Source: Micrococcales bacterium
GTDB taxonomy: Bacteria; Actinomycetota; Actinomycetes; Actinomycetales; Dermatophilaceae
Assembly: GCA_030537915.1 (NCBI GenBank)
Contig: JAUNUZ010000037.1
Coordinates: 1-11,256 of the forward strand
Length of the DNA: 11,256 nucleotides
Reading direction: 5' to 3'
In this document: piece by piece, positions 1-6,417 of the stretch
How positions within the stretch are numbered: position 1 is the first letter of the stretch
How the letters are laid out: every line of letters begins with the position of its first letter
Translations under genes and position numbers: made by a program
Notes under the pieces: model-generated
Databases searched by the model: none
What the model was told of the DNA's origin: nothing
The model's input: the letters and a program-made list of their open reading frames with translations, nothing else

Positions 1-22
1 GACATGATGATCGCGAGACATG

Positions 23-57
23 ACGAGGGGGCCCCTCCGCGCTCGGGGCCCCCTCGT
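23..57 (-). terminator. Strong intrinsic-type terminator hairpin
   Basis: A perfect 13-bp inverted repeat (23-35 pairing with 45-57) encloses a 9-nt loop. The stem is almost entirely G/C and no T-run follows on either side, as is usual for high-GC actinobacterial terminators. It begins 14 nt past the stop codon of the small minus-strand gene ending at 72, so it most likely ends that transcript. A gene arriving from the left edge on the plus strand could also use it, because the stem is symmetrical. Confidence 0.75.
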
Positions 58-71
58 GTGGTCTTGGTGCG

Positions 72-341
72 TCAGTGCGCCGGGCGCACCTGAGCCTTAC
101 GCCACGGCTGCACGTAGCCGAGTGTCAAGAAATACACGAGTTCGCGCATGCTCGTGCGCCAAGCCGTCGAGCCCGGCTCGCGGTGGGCTCCCGGGCCTCG
201 CCGGCGGCTCTGGGTCTCAAGGGCGACGCGCTGGGCCGTCGCGCGAGAGGCACTCGGTGCGGCGATCGCGGAGACCCCGCGGATCCTGTGGCTCTCGCGG
301 CGTCCGGCAACCACCGGCACCATGGGACTGTTGACGCTCAT
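72..341 (-). CDS. Small protein of unknown function (89 aa)
   Basis: I do not recognise this protein. Three things suggest a real gene despite its short length. A near-ideal Shine-Dalgarno sequence GGAGGG (349-354) sits 7 nt before the ATG. About five in six third codon positions are G or C. A perfect terminator hairpin follows 14 nt after the TGA stop. The product is very basic, with many Arg residues and only a handful of acidic ones. Residues 1-62 look low-complexity and probably disordered (Ala/Arg/Ser/Pro-rich). The C-terminal 25 residues (from about M65) are different, with an aromatic/hydrophobic core MRELVYFLTLGYVQPW followed by a basic end, so this is the likely folded or conserved part. 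No signal peptide, Cys pair or long membrane segment is clear. It is preceded by a 220-nt gap after rarA in which I find no gene. An alternative is that only the peptide from M65 is translated, but that ATG has no ribosome binding site. Confidence 0.6.
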   Translation of the reverse strand: MSVNSPMVPVVAGRRESHRIRGVSAIAAPSASRATAQRVALETQSRRRGPGAHREPGSTAWRTSMRELVYFLTLGYVQPWRKAQVRPAH

Positions 342-348
342 CGACTTA

Positions 349-354
349 CCCTCC
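349..354 (-). promoter_or_regulatory. Ribosome binding site of the 89-aa gene
   Basis: GGAGGG on the minus strand, 7 nt before the ATG at 341. It is one of the strongest SD matches in the window and decides the start of the small gene. No convincing promoter was found in the 342-561 gap upstream, so transcription may read through from rarA or start from a weak site. Confidence 0.7.
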
Positions 355-561
355 GTTCGCCCTTGCTGGCATCATGCTCGCTGGCGGGCCGGACCCCCGA
401 CATCTGCGGACCGATCGGTGTGTCGCCTGCTATGCCAACCGAATCCGCGACCCGCCGACCCGATTGCGCGGCTTGCCTTGGGCTCTGATTCGTCGGCTCT
501 GGGGAGGATTCGCACCGGTCAGACCACGCCTATCGGACGGCTGTCCAACTCGGGCGTCATC

Positions 562-2016
562 CTACCGTGCACCACCGGCACCTGACGACCCCACGACACG
601 GCCGAGACGGCGTCGCAGCCATGCCCAGCGCTCGACCATCCGCGCCTCGAAGCCACGCTCCTTGGGGTGGTAGTAGTCGGCGTCCACGAGGTCGTCGGGC
701 AGGTACTGCTGAGTTGCCACTGAGTCCTCCTCATCGTGCGCGTAGACGTAGTCCGGTGGGTGCCCCGGCGAGCGGTTAGCGGATCCGGCCGCCCGCGAGC
801 GCGCCGTCCCGCGTAGCGGCGCAGGCACGGAGTCGCCCTTGCCTGCGCGCACGTCGGCGATGGCCGCCCCGATCGCCGTGTAGGTCGCGTTCGACTTCGG
901 CGCCAGGCAGTTGTGCACGACGGCCTGCGCGAGGATGAGACGCGCCTCGGGCATGCCGATCTGGGCGACCGCGTGCATCGCGGCGACCGCGGTCTGCAGC
1001 GCCGTCGGGTCAGCCATCGCGATCTCCTCACTCGCGCTGATGACGATGCGCCGGGCGATGAAGCGCGGGTCTTCTCCCGCCTCGAGCATGCGCGCGAGGT
1101 AGTGCAGGGCTGCGTCGACGTCCGAGCCCCGCATCGACTTGATGAAGGCGCTCGCGACGTCGTAGTGCTGTCCCCCGGCCCGGTCGTAGCGGACCGCGGC
1201 CCGGGCGACGGCCTGCTCGACATGCGGGAGCTCGATGACCTCGGGATCCGCGCGGCTCGGATTGCCCGCGCCGCCTGCCCGCGCGTCGGTGGCAACGCCG
1301 GCCGCGGCCTCGAGCGCAGTCAGGGACCGCCGCGCGTCCCCGCCGGCCATCCGGACAAGGTGGTCGCGGGCCGCATCGGTGATGCTGAAGGCGCTGTCGA
1401 GTCCGCGCTCGTCGGTCAGCGCCGCGTCGATGACCCGGACGACCTCGTTGTCCGCGAGGGACGTGAGTGTCAGGAGCATGGAGCGCGACAGGAGCGGGGC
1501 AATGATCGAGAAGCTCGGATTCTCGGTCGTCGCGGCGATGAGGATGACGAGGCGGTTCTCGACTCCTGGTAGCAGTGCGTCCTGCTGGGCCTTGCTGAAA
1601 CGGTGGATCTCATCGAGAAAGAGGACCGTCTGCCGGCCGTAGAGGTCGCGGTCACGGGCGGCTGCCTCCATGACCTGCCGGACGTCCTTGACCCCCGCGC
1701 TCACTGCGGACAGCTCGACGAACCGTCGCCCGGCAGCGGTCGCGACGAGGTGCGCCAAGGTCGTCTTGCCGGTCCCGGGAGGTCCCCAGAGGATGGCCGA
1801 CACCGCGCCGGCGGCGCCCCCCGCACCCTCGATCAGCCGGCGCAGCGGGCTTCCTGGGCGCAGCACCTCCCGCTGACCGCGAACCTCCTCGATGCTGCGG
1901 GGACGCATCCGGACCGCAAGCGGCGGGCGGGTATCCGCGACGCCGGAGGTGTCCCCGGTCAGCGCTGCGCCACCGATGTCGGCTCCCTCGCGAGCGGAGG
2001 CGAAGAGGTCACTCAC
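562..2016 (-). CDS. rarA: Replication-associated recombination protein A (RarA/MgsA), AAA+ ATPase
   Basis: RarA is a clamp-loader-like AAA+ ATPase of the RarA/MgsA/Mgs1/WRNIP1 family that acts at stalled replication forks. The 484-aa product has every family landmark. Walker A is GPPGTGKTT at 78-86 and Walker B is LFLDEIHRF at 132-140. Sensor 1 lies in AATTENPSF at 161-169, the arginine-finger region is LLSRSM around 175-180, and sensor 2 is GDARRSL at 226-232. The C-terminal tetramerisation region has the typical QHYD..SAFIKSMRGSD stretch (283-299). The end carries the characteristic YLPDD...YY.P motif (438-451). Length is normal for actinobacterial members, with a short Ala/Gly-rich insert near 241-258. 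The start is the GTG at 2016. It has no Shine-Dalgarno but a TANNNT hexamer ends 6 nt upstream, suggesting a leaderless transcript. It lies downstream of aspS and the HAD gene on the same strand but probably has its own promoter. Confidence 0.95.
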   Translation of the reverse strand: MSDLFASAREGADIGGAALTGDTSGVADTRPPLAVRMRPRSIEEVRGQREVLRPGSPLRRLIEGAGGAAGAVSAILWGPPGTGKTTLAHLVATAAGRRFVELSAVSAGVKDVRQVMEAAARDRDLYGRQTVLFLDEIHRFSKAQQDALLPGVENRLVILIAATTENPSFSIIAPLLSRSMLLTLTSLADNEVVRVIDAALTDERGLDSAFSITDAARDHLVRMAGGDARRSLTALEAAAGVATDARAGGAGNPSRADPEVIELPHVEQAVARAAVRYDRAGGQHYDVASAFIKSMRGSDVDAALHYLARMLEAGEDPRFIARRIVISASEEIAMADPTALQTAVAAMHAVAQIGMPEARLILAQAVVHNCLAPKSNATYTAIGAAIADVRAGKGDSVPAPLRGTARSRAAGSANRSPGHPPDYVYAHDEEDSVATQQYLPDDLVDADYYHPKERGFEARMVERWAWLRRRLGRVVGSSGAGGAR

Positions 2017-2022
2017 CCGGTC

Positions 2023-2028
2023 AGGCTA
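2023..2028 (-). promoter_or_regulatory. Candidate -10 element for leaderless rarA
   Basis: TAGCCT on the minus strand fits the actinobacterial TANNNT -10 pattern and ends 6 nt before the rarA GTG, so transcription would begin at or next to the start codon. Upstream at a 17-nt spacing is only a weak -35 (TCGAAG). No SD is visible, which agrees with a leaderless mRNA. The arrangement is the same as at the HAD gene (2919-2924). This is inferred from pattern and spacing only. Confidence 0.45.
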
Positions 2029-2077
2029 ATCGGGTCCTCGACCGGCTTCGACCACCTCGCACCACAGTCCCTGAGCT

Positions 2078-2120
2078 CGGCGGCCCGGGGACTTGGATAC
2101 TTCAAACCCGCGGGCCGCCG
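2078..2120 (-). terminator. Candidate terminator after the HAD gene
   Basis: An inverted repeat pairs 2078-2087 with 2111-2120 (10 perfect G/C-rich base pairs). Three more pairs follow after one bulged base (2088-2090 with 2107-2109), leaving a 16-nt A/T-richer loop. It lies about 120 nt beyond the HAD stop and before the rarA promoter candidate, where a terminator would be expected. No T-run follows. It is the only notable structure seen in the 2017-2240 gap. Confidence 0.45.
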
Positions 2121-2240
2121 TCCTGATGTTCAGGCAGCCACGCAGACTCGCCTGCAATGCCGCTCAGCGGCGCTGCCGCGTCGCAAACCATCTGGTGCGG
2201 CCCCGCGCATCGAGATGCGGCGTGCCCCTGAGCGTGCCCG

Positions 2241-2912
2241 TCAAGCGCCGGGCACCCCTACCGTGCGCAGAAGAGCACGCAGGTTGGCCGCCCCGGTGTT
2301 GGGGTCGTGGTGCAACGCGGTGATGCCGACGCTGGCGGCGGAGTCGACGTTCGCCGGCATATCGTCAAGGAACACGACCCGCGGCGCCTCGCTGCTGCCG
2401 ATACCCAGTCGTTGCAGGATCCGCTCGAAGTAGGCCGGTTCGGGCTTGGCCGCGCCGAGATCGCAGGAGAAGAACGCGACGTCGACGAGGTCTGCGTACC
2501 CGAGATCGAGCATGAGCTGCTTGCGGTACTCCTGCTGGTTTGTCGCCAGGTAGGTCGGGGTACCGGCGGCCCGCACGTCGCGCACCACCTGCCAAGCACC
2601 CGGGTCGATCTCGATGTTGTCCCAGAGTGCGTGCAGCTCATCGACACGGCCGTCGTCAAGGTCGCGCTCCCGCAGCAAGCGCTGCAGTCCCTGGCGAAGC
2701 GTCTCCTGCCCGCGCAGCGCGGGCACCTCGGCCTCCCACAGAGCTGTGAGGAACCCGGTGCCGTCACCGGGGTCGTAGGCGTTGAGGCGCTCGACCCAGC
2801 CCGCCTTCGGGTGCTGAAGGAGCCCGTCGGCGTCGAAGAGCACCGCGATCGGTCCGGGCGTTGCGTCAGCCGCGGCGTGTCGATGCTCGGGAGCGTCGTC
2901 ATGGGAACTCAC
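2241..2912 (-). CDS. HAD-family (HAD-IA-like) hydrolase, probable phosphatase
   Basis: The 223-aa product belongs to the haloacid dehalogenase superfamily, Mg-dependent enzymes that mostly hydrolyse phosphate monoesters through a phospho-aspartate. All catalytic positions are present. The nucleophile and acid/base are D27 and D29 in FDADGLL, motif II is T124 in LATNQQ, motif III is K156 in AAKPEP, and motif IV is D183-D184 in VFLDDMPANVDSA. A helical cap of about 80 residues between motifs I and II is consistent with subfamily IA. The substrate cannot be read from sequence. The frame is open further upstream to 3146, but that part overlaps the aspS 3' end and is low-complexity and Arg-rich. 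I therefore chose the GTG at 2912, where a TANNNT hexamer ends 6 nt upstream and the residues just before motif I are short, as in the family. It lies 79 nt after aspS. Confidence 0.88.
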   Translation of the reverse strand: MSSHDDAPEHRHAAADATPGPIAVLFDADGLLQHPKAGWVERLNAYDPGDGTGFLTALWEAEVPALRGQETLRQGLQRLLRERDLDDGRVDELHALWDNIEIDPGAWQVVRDVRAAGTPTYLATNQQEYRKQLMLDLGYADLVDVAFFSCDLGAAKPEPAYFERILQRLGIGSSEAPRVVFLDDMPANVDSAASVGITALHHDPNTGAANLRALLRTVGVPGA

Positions 2913-2918
2913 TCCGCC

Positions 2919-2924
2919 AGCGTA
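2919..2924 (-). promoter_or_regulatory. Candidate -10 element for leaderless HAD gene
   Basis: TACGCT on the minus strand ends 6 nt before the GTG at 2912. The GGCGGA between them is too close to the start codon to work well as an SD. The geometry matches that at rarA (2023-2028). No good -35 is visible, which is common for actinobacterial leaderless promoters. It lies in the short gap after aspS, so the gene might be transcribed both from here and by readthrough. Confidence 0.45.
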
Positions 2925-2991
2925 GCGACCGCCTTCGGCCGGCGGTTGACCCCCGGCGTCGCCGTCCCGGGCACAGGCCCCAGGCAAGGGG

Positions 2992-4815
2992 TCAGACCGG
3001 CCGGCCGGACCCCTTCTCCGGCGCTGCGTCCGACCCCGCCTTCTCCGGCTTGGCATCGATGCCGGCTTCCTTGCGCTGGGCAGGCGTGATCGGCGCGGGC
3101 GCTTCGGTGAGCGGGTCGTAACCACCGCCGGATTTGGGGAAGGCAATGACGTCGCGGATCGAGTCGTAACCGCCGAGCAGCATGACGATGCGGTCCCAGC
3201 CGAAGGCGATACCGCCGTGCGGCGGCGCGCCGAACGCGAAGGCGTCCAGCAGGAAGCCGAACTTCTCCTGCGCCTCCTCCTGGCTCAGCCCCATCACACC
3301 GAAGACGCGTTCTTGCACGTCACGACGGTGAATACGGATCGATCCGCCGCCGATCTCGTTGCCGTTGCACACCATGTCGTAGGCGTAGGCGAGCGCCGAA
3401 CCGGGGTCGGTGTCAAAGGTGTCCGAGTACTCGTCCTTGGGCGAGGTGAAGGCGTGGTGCACGGCGGTCCACGCGCCCGACCCGACGGCGATGTCGCCGG
3501 AGGCCACGGCGTCGGAGACGGGTTCGAAGAGCGGCGCGTCGAGGACCCAGAGGAAGTCCCAGGCGGATTCTTCGATGAGCTCGCACCGGCGGCCTATCTC
3601 CAGCCGCGCAGCGCCGAGCAGCGCCCTGGCGGCCTTGATCTTGTCCGCGGCGAAGAAGATGCAATCGCCCGGCTCGGCGCCGACGTGGTCGGCCAGTCCG
3701 TCGCGCTCACCCTCGGAGAGGTTCTTGGCCACCGGGCCGGCCAGCGTGCCGCTCTCGGCTACCGTGACATAGGCGAGACCGCGGGCACCGCGCTGCTTGG
3801 CCCACTCCTGCCAGGCATCGAACTGGCGCCGCGGCTGCGAAGCACCGCCGGGCATAACGACTGCGCCGACATACTCGTTCTGGAAGACACGGAACGTCGT
3901 GTCCGCGAAGTACTGTGTGCAGTCGACGAGCTCGACCCCGAACCGGGTGTCGGGCTTGTCGGTGCCATAGCGGGCCATGGCCTCGGCATACGTCATGCGG
4001 GCGAAGGGGGTCCTCAAGTCCACCCCGATGAGCGACCAGACCTTCTTGGCCAGCGCCTCGCCGAGTTCAAGGACGTCGTCCTGGGTGATGAAGCTCATCT
4101 CGATGTCGAGCTGGGTGAACTCGGGCTGGCGGTCCGCGCGGAAGTCCTCGTCGCGGTAGCAGCGCGCGATCTGGTAATAGCGCTCCAGGCCGGCGACCAT
4201 GAGGAGCTGCTTGAACAACTGCGGGCTCTGCGGCAGGGCGTACCAGCTGCCCGGCGCGAGGCGTGCGGGCACGAGGAAGTCACGGGCGCCCTCGGGCGTC
4301 GAGCGGGTCAGAGTCGGGGTCTCGACCTCCACGAAGTCGCGCCCGCCGAGCACCTCGCGGGCCGCGGCATTGACCCTGCTGCGCAGTCGGATGGCCGCGC
4401 CCGCTGAGCCGGCACCGGGGCGGCGCAGGTCCAGGTAGCGGTACTTCAGGCGCGCCTCTTCGCCGACGTTGACCCGCTCGTCGATCTGGAACGGCAACGG
4501 CGCCGACGGTGAAAGCACCTCGATCGTGCTGGCGACGACGTCGATCTCGCCGGTCGGCAGATTGGGGTTGACGTCCTTCGGATCGCGCGGGGCGACCTGA
4601 CCGACGACCTTGACGCAGTATTCGTTGCGCAGATCGTGCGCGGCCCCCGTGAGGACCTCGTCGCGCGCGACGACCTGGACGATGCCCGAGGCGTCCCGCA
4701 GATCGATGAAGGCCACCCCACCGTGGTCGCGCCGCCGGGCCACCCATCCGGTGAGAGTGACGCTCTGGCCGGTGCTGTCAGCGCGCAGGGCGCCGGCGGA
4801 GTGGGTGCGGAGCAC
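2992..4815 (-). CDS. aspS: Aspartyl-tRNA synthetase, bacterial type, probably non-discriminating
   Basis: Class IIb aminoacyl-tRNA synthetase charging tRNA(Asp) with aspartate (607 aa, normal for the bacterial type). An N-terminal OB-fold anticodon-binding domain (about 1-110) starts with the family signature [11 protein letters not shown]. The class II catalytic domain has motif 1 around 150-180, QSPQ near 196-199, motif 2 near 211-240 with [15 protein letters not shown], and motif 3 GWDR at 539-542. The bacterial GAD insertion domain lies at roughly 290-405. His31 in RRDHGG is the residue associated with non-discriminating AspRS, which also charges tRNA(Asn) for later amidation by GatCAB. 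The discriminating E. coli enzyme has Leu there. The C-terminus carries a short Lys/Glu/Ala-rich tail. The start is the GTG at 4815 with AAAGGA (4823-4828) 7 nt upstream. It is the first gene of the leftward aspS-HAD-rarA group. Confidence 0.97.
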   Translation of the reverse strand: MLRTHSAGALRADSTGQSVTLTGWVARRRDHGGVAFIDLRDASGIVQVVARDEVLTGAAHDLRNEYCVKVVGQVAPRDPKDVNPNLPTGEIDVVASTIEVLSPSAPLPFQIDERVNVGEEARLKYRYLDLRRPGAGSAGAAIRLRSRVNAAAREVLGGRDFVEVETPTLTRSTPEGARDFLVPARLAPGSWYALPQSPQLFKQLLMVAGLERYYQIARCYRDEDFRADRQPEFTQLDIEMSFITQDDVLELGEALAKKVWSLIGVDLRTPFARMTYAEAMARYGTDKPDTRFGVELVDCTQYFADTTFRVFQNEYVGAVVMPGGASQPRRQFDAWQEWAKQRGARGLAYVTVAESGTLAGPVAKNLSEGERDGLADHVGAEPGDCIFFAADKIKAARALLGAARLEIGRRCELIEESAWDFLWVLDAPLFEPVSDAVASGDIAVGSGAWTAVHHAFTSPKDEYSDTFDTDPGSALAYAYDMVCNGNEIGGGSIRIHRRDVQERVFGVMGLSQEEAQEKFGFLLDAFAFGAPPHGGIAFGWDRIVMLLGGYDSIRDVIAFPKSGGGYDPLTEAPAPITPAQRKEAGIDAKPEKAGSDAAPEKGSGRPV

Positions 4816-4822
4816 GGGGTAT

Positions 4823-4828
4823 TCCTTT
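4823..4828 (-). promoter_or_regulatory. Ribosome binding site of aspS
   Basis: AAAGGA on the minus strand, 7 nt before the GTG at 4815. It fixes the aspS start at the codon that gives the conserved N-terminus MLRTHSAG. Confidence 0.7.
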
Positions 4829-4964
4829 CTTGCCCTCGCATAGACGGTGCGAGACGCGATGGCTAACTGCCGTGGGGCGGGCCGCCCGGTTTGCAGGTGT
4901 CTGGGATCGGGCCCGAGGACAGCCTGCCTCCATCGTAGGCAACCGCACCCGCGAGCCCGAATTG

Positions 4965-4994
4965 CTTATCGCGCCTCCAGGTCCACCAACTCAA
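4965..4994 (-). promoter_or_regulatory. Candidate aspS promoter
   Basis: On the minus strand a TTGAGT (4989-4994) and a GATAAG (4965-4970) are separated by 18 nt. Each hexamer matches the sigma-70 consensus at four of six positions. The resulting 5' leader would be about 140 nt. TACGAT at 4932-4937 is an alternative -10 with a poor -35. I saw no T-box or other known riboswitch signature in the leader. Confidence 0.35.
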
Positions 4995-5017
4995 GATCGG
5001 GTATATCGCCGGGTGCG

Positions 5018-5049
5018 TTGACAAGCGCCTCGACGCAGCCGCTTACCCT
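5018..5049 (+). promoter_or_regulatory. Candidate promoter of the hydrolase gene
   Basis: A perfect TTGACA (5018-5023) is followed by TACCCT (5044-5049), which fits TANNNT. The 20-nt spacer is longer than optimal; at 18 nt the hexamer would be CTTACC. Start of transcription would be near 5056, giving a leader of about 95 nt that contains two hairpins. It is back-to-back with the candidate aspS promoter. Confidence 0.35.
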
Positions 5050-5086
5050 GGGCCAGCACGCCGCACATGCAAGGACCCGCCCAGAT

Positions 5087-5128
5087 GCGCCGAGAGGCGC
5101 CCATACGTGCCGACTGTGAGGTCGGCAC
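5087..5128 (+). promoter_or_regulatory. Two tandem hairpins in the hydrolase mRNA leader
   Basis: The first hairpin pairs 5087-5091 with 5096-5100 (GCGCC/GGCGC) around a GAGA loop, which is a GNRA-type tetraloop. The second pairs 5107-5114 with 5121-5128 (GTGCCGAC/GTCGGCAC), a perfect 8-bp stem with a 6-nt loop. The second stem ends 9 nt before the Shine-Dalgarno. No T-run follows, so a terminator is unlikely. A structured regulatory leader or a protein-binding DNA site is possible. I do not recognise a known riboswitch class. Confidence 0.45.
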
Positions 5129-5137
5129 CGCACTCCG

Positions 5138-5143
5138 TAGGAG
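5138..5143 (+). promoter_or_regulatory. Ribosome binding site of the hydrolase gene
   Basis: TAGGAG lies 6 nt before the GTG at 5150, with a spacer made only of C. It fixes the start of the alpha/beta hydrolase. Confidence 0.7.
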
Positions 5144-5149
5144 CCCCCC

Positions 5150-5971
5150 GTGCGCGACACCGCGCCCCTGCCCACGACGGCTGTCACGACGTTGGCCGGG
5201 GTCGAGATCAGCTACGTCGACACCGGCGGCGAGGGTCAAGCGCTACTTCTCATCAACGGCTCCGGCGGCAACCTACAGATGCTGGCTCCGCTCATCGATC
5301 GCCTCTCGGCCTCCCGGCGAGTGCTCGCCTTCGACCAGCCGGGCATGGGTGGGTCGCCCGCCGTCTACCCCACTCTCGGCGTGCCGGCCGTCTCGGAGCT
5401 GTGTCGAGCCCTGCTCGATCGGCGCGGCGTCCAGGCCGCGGACGTCATCGGCTATAGCTTCGGCGGCGCAGTCGCCCAGCAGCTTGCCCTGACCCGCCCG
5501 CGGCGAGTGCGCAATCTCGTGCTCGTGGCCTCGGTCGTCGGCCTCGGCGGGCTACCGACCGACCCGCTCACCGCAGCGGCCGTGGCCCTCCACCAGATCC
5601 CTAGCCCGACGCCGCGAATCACCCGCGCGATCGCGCGCCACGGTTACGGGGGGTCGGTTCGGCGCGACACCGTGGCCCTTAAGCGGTTGGAACGCGCGTG
5701 GTTCACCGCCCCAGCCGATCCGATCTCGTTCTTCGGGCAGGCGGTAGCAGTGGCTTCGTGGTCGTCGCTGCCGTGGCTGTGGGCGCTGCAGGCGCCCACG
5801 CTCGTCATCACCGGCGACGACGACTCCGTCGTGCCGATGCTCAACGCTTTCACGCTGGCGCTGTGGATCCCACGCGCGCGGCTCGCGGTGGTGCGCGGCG
5901 GTGGCCACCTCCTGCCGATCGACCAACCCGAGGATCTCGCCCGCCTCGTCGAGAACTTCCTGGACCGCTGA
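5150..5971 (+). CDS. Alpha/beta hydrolase resembling medium-chain PHA depolymerase (PhaZ-like)
   Basis: A 273-aa single-domain alpha/beta-fold hydrolase. The nucleophile elbow is GYSFGG (101-106) with catalytic Ser103. The acid is in TGDDDSVVP (221-229, probably D224 or D225) and the catalytic His is H253 in GGGHLLP. The oxyanion-hole segment is LLLINGSGGN (32-41) instead of the common HGxGG. This, together with FDQPGMGGSP (61-70) and the spacing of GDDD...P.AR...GGGH, resembles intracellular medium-chain poly(3-hydroxyalkanoate) depolymerases, which have FNGxGxN there. That comparison is from memory of the family. No signal peptide is visible, so the enzyme is probably cytoplasmic. No PHA synthase or phasin lies nearby, so the natural substrate could be another ester. 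It is the only plus-strand gene, has its own RBS and leader, and converges on the YchJ-family gene with 14 nt between stops. Confidence 0.88.
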   Translation: MRDTAPLPTTAVTTLAGVEISYVDTGGEGQALLLINGSGGNLQMLAPLIDRLSASRRVLAFDQPGMGGSPAVYPTLGVPAVSELCRALLDRRGVQAADVIGYSFGGAVAQQLALTRPRRVRNLVLVASVVGLGGLPTDPLTAAAVALHQIPSPTPRITRAIARHGYGGSVRRDTVALKRLERAWFTAPADPISFFGQAVAVASWSSLPWLWALQAPTLVITGDDDSVVPMLNAFTLALWIPRARLAVVRGGGHLLPIDQPEDLARLVENFLDR

Positions 5972-5985
5972 TACCGCCGTGGACC

Positions 5986-6417
5986 TCACGCCCCCGCGCG
6001 GATATCACCGTCGACGTCGACCCAGCGTCGTCCTCGGCGCTCGAACCGAGCGTCCTCGAGCAGGGCACCGGGGCGGCCGTCGCGAGCACGTAACGAAGCC
6101 CGGTAGGTGACGGTGCCCTCACTGTCGTCGACCTGGCCTGCCGAGGTCGCCAGCACCTCGAGGCCGGTCCACTCGTGCACCGAATCCAGCCGAAGATCCT
6201 CGGGGCGGGTGGCCGGGTGCCATGTTCGCAGCAGGTAGTCAGCATCCCCGACCACGAACGCCGCGTAGCGGCTGCGCATCAACGCCTCTGCCGTGGGCGC
6301 GCTCGTCTCACCCGAATGCTTTGGGCCGCAGCAGAAGCGGTACGCCGGTCCCGATCCGCACGGACACGGTCCACCGATCGGTCGGCCGGCGCCGAACGCG
6401 CCGCCGGTGACGCTCAC
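5986..6417 (-). CDS. YchJ/UPF0225-family protein with SEC-C zinc motif
   Basis: A 143-aa protein of the YchJ family. The N-terminal SEC-C motif is complete, with C18, C20, C29 and C30 in CPCGSG...YRFCCG, and is expected to bind zinc. It is followed by the family's NTF2-like core beginning TAEALMRSRYAAFVVGDADY, then WTGLEVL, and ending in ERRGRRWVDVDGD. Length is close to that of E. coli YchJ. The molecular role of the family is not established. The frame is open up to 6489, but I chose the GTG at 6417 because its GTGA overlaps the TGA (6414-6416) that ends the original reading frame of the upstream VOC gene. There is no Shine-Dalgarno, so translation probably depends on coupling to the VOC gene. 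That coupling may now be broken by the in-frame stop at 6555-6557. It is the last gene of the leftward run, and no terminator hairpin is visible after it. Confidence 0.9.
   Translation of the reverse strand: MSVTGGAFGAGRPIGGPCPCGSGPAYRFCCGPKHSGETSAPTAEALMRSRYAAFVVGDADYLLRTWHPATRPEDLRLDSVHEWTGLEVLATSAGQVDDSEGTVTYRASLRARDGRPGALLEDARFERRGRRWVDVDGDIRAGA

Larger units (their letters stand above)
4816..5149. other. Divergent intergenic region between aspS and the hydrolase gene
   Basis: This 334-base gap has no convincing gene. It contains the aspS RBS (4823-4828), a candidate aspS promoter (4965-4994, minus), a candidate hydrolase promoter (5018-5049, plus), two tandem hairpins (5087-5128) and the hydrolase RBS (5138-5143). 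A second possible minus-strand -10, TACGAT, lies at 4932-4937. Around 4875-4890 the sequence is G/C-rich and self-complementary, but I assign no function to it. Confidence 0.6.

Noticed and set aside
410..419. 10-bp palindrome ACCGATCGGT, also present at 6373-6382
   Set aside because: The second copy lies inside the YchJ coding region. Short GC-rich palindromes of this kind are expected by chance here.
495..560. A tRNA-like stretch on the minus strand (AGTTGG, GGTGCGAATCC, and ends that nearly pair)
   Set aside because: No 5-bp T-stem forms around the TGCGAAT loop, there is no clear anticodon stem, and the total length is too short. It does not fold as a cloverleaf.
148..585. Plus-strand open frame of 145 codons across the left gap
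   Set aside because: It overlaps the end of rarA, has no RBS, and its translation looks like an Arg/Pro/Ala-rich shadow. The minus-strand 89-aa frame in the same place has a strong RBS and a terminator.
2978..2991. Small hairpin CCCC-AGGCAA-GGGG right after the aspS stop
   Set aside because: Only 4 bp long with no T-run, so too weak to call a terminator.
2913..3146. N-terminal extension of the HAD gene to the ATG at 3146
   Set aside because: It would overlap the aspS 3' end in another frame and add an Arg/Pro-rich low-complexity stretch before motif I. The GTG at 2912 with a TANNNT hexamer fits better.
3217..4407. Plus-strand open frame of 396 codons opposite aspS
   Set aside because: It is a shadow of the aspS coding strand, caused by high GC3. 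There is no RBS and no recognisable domain.
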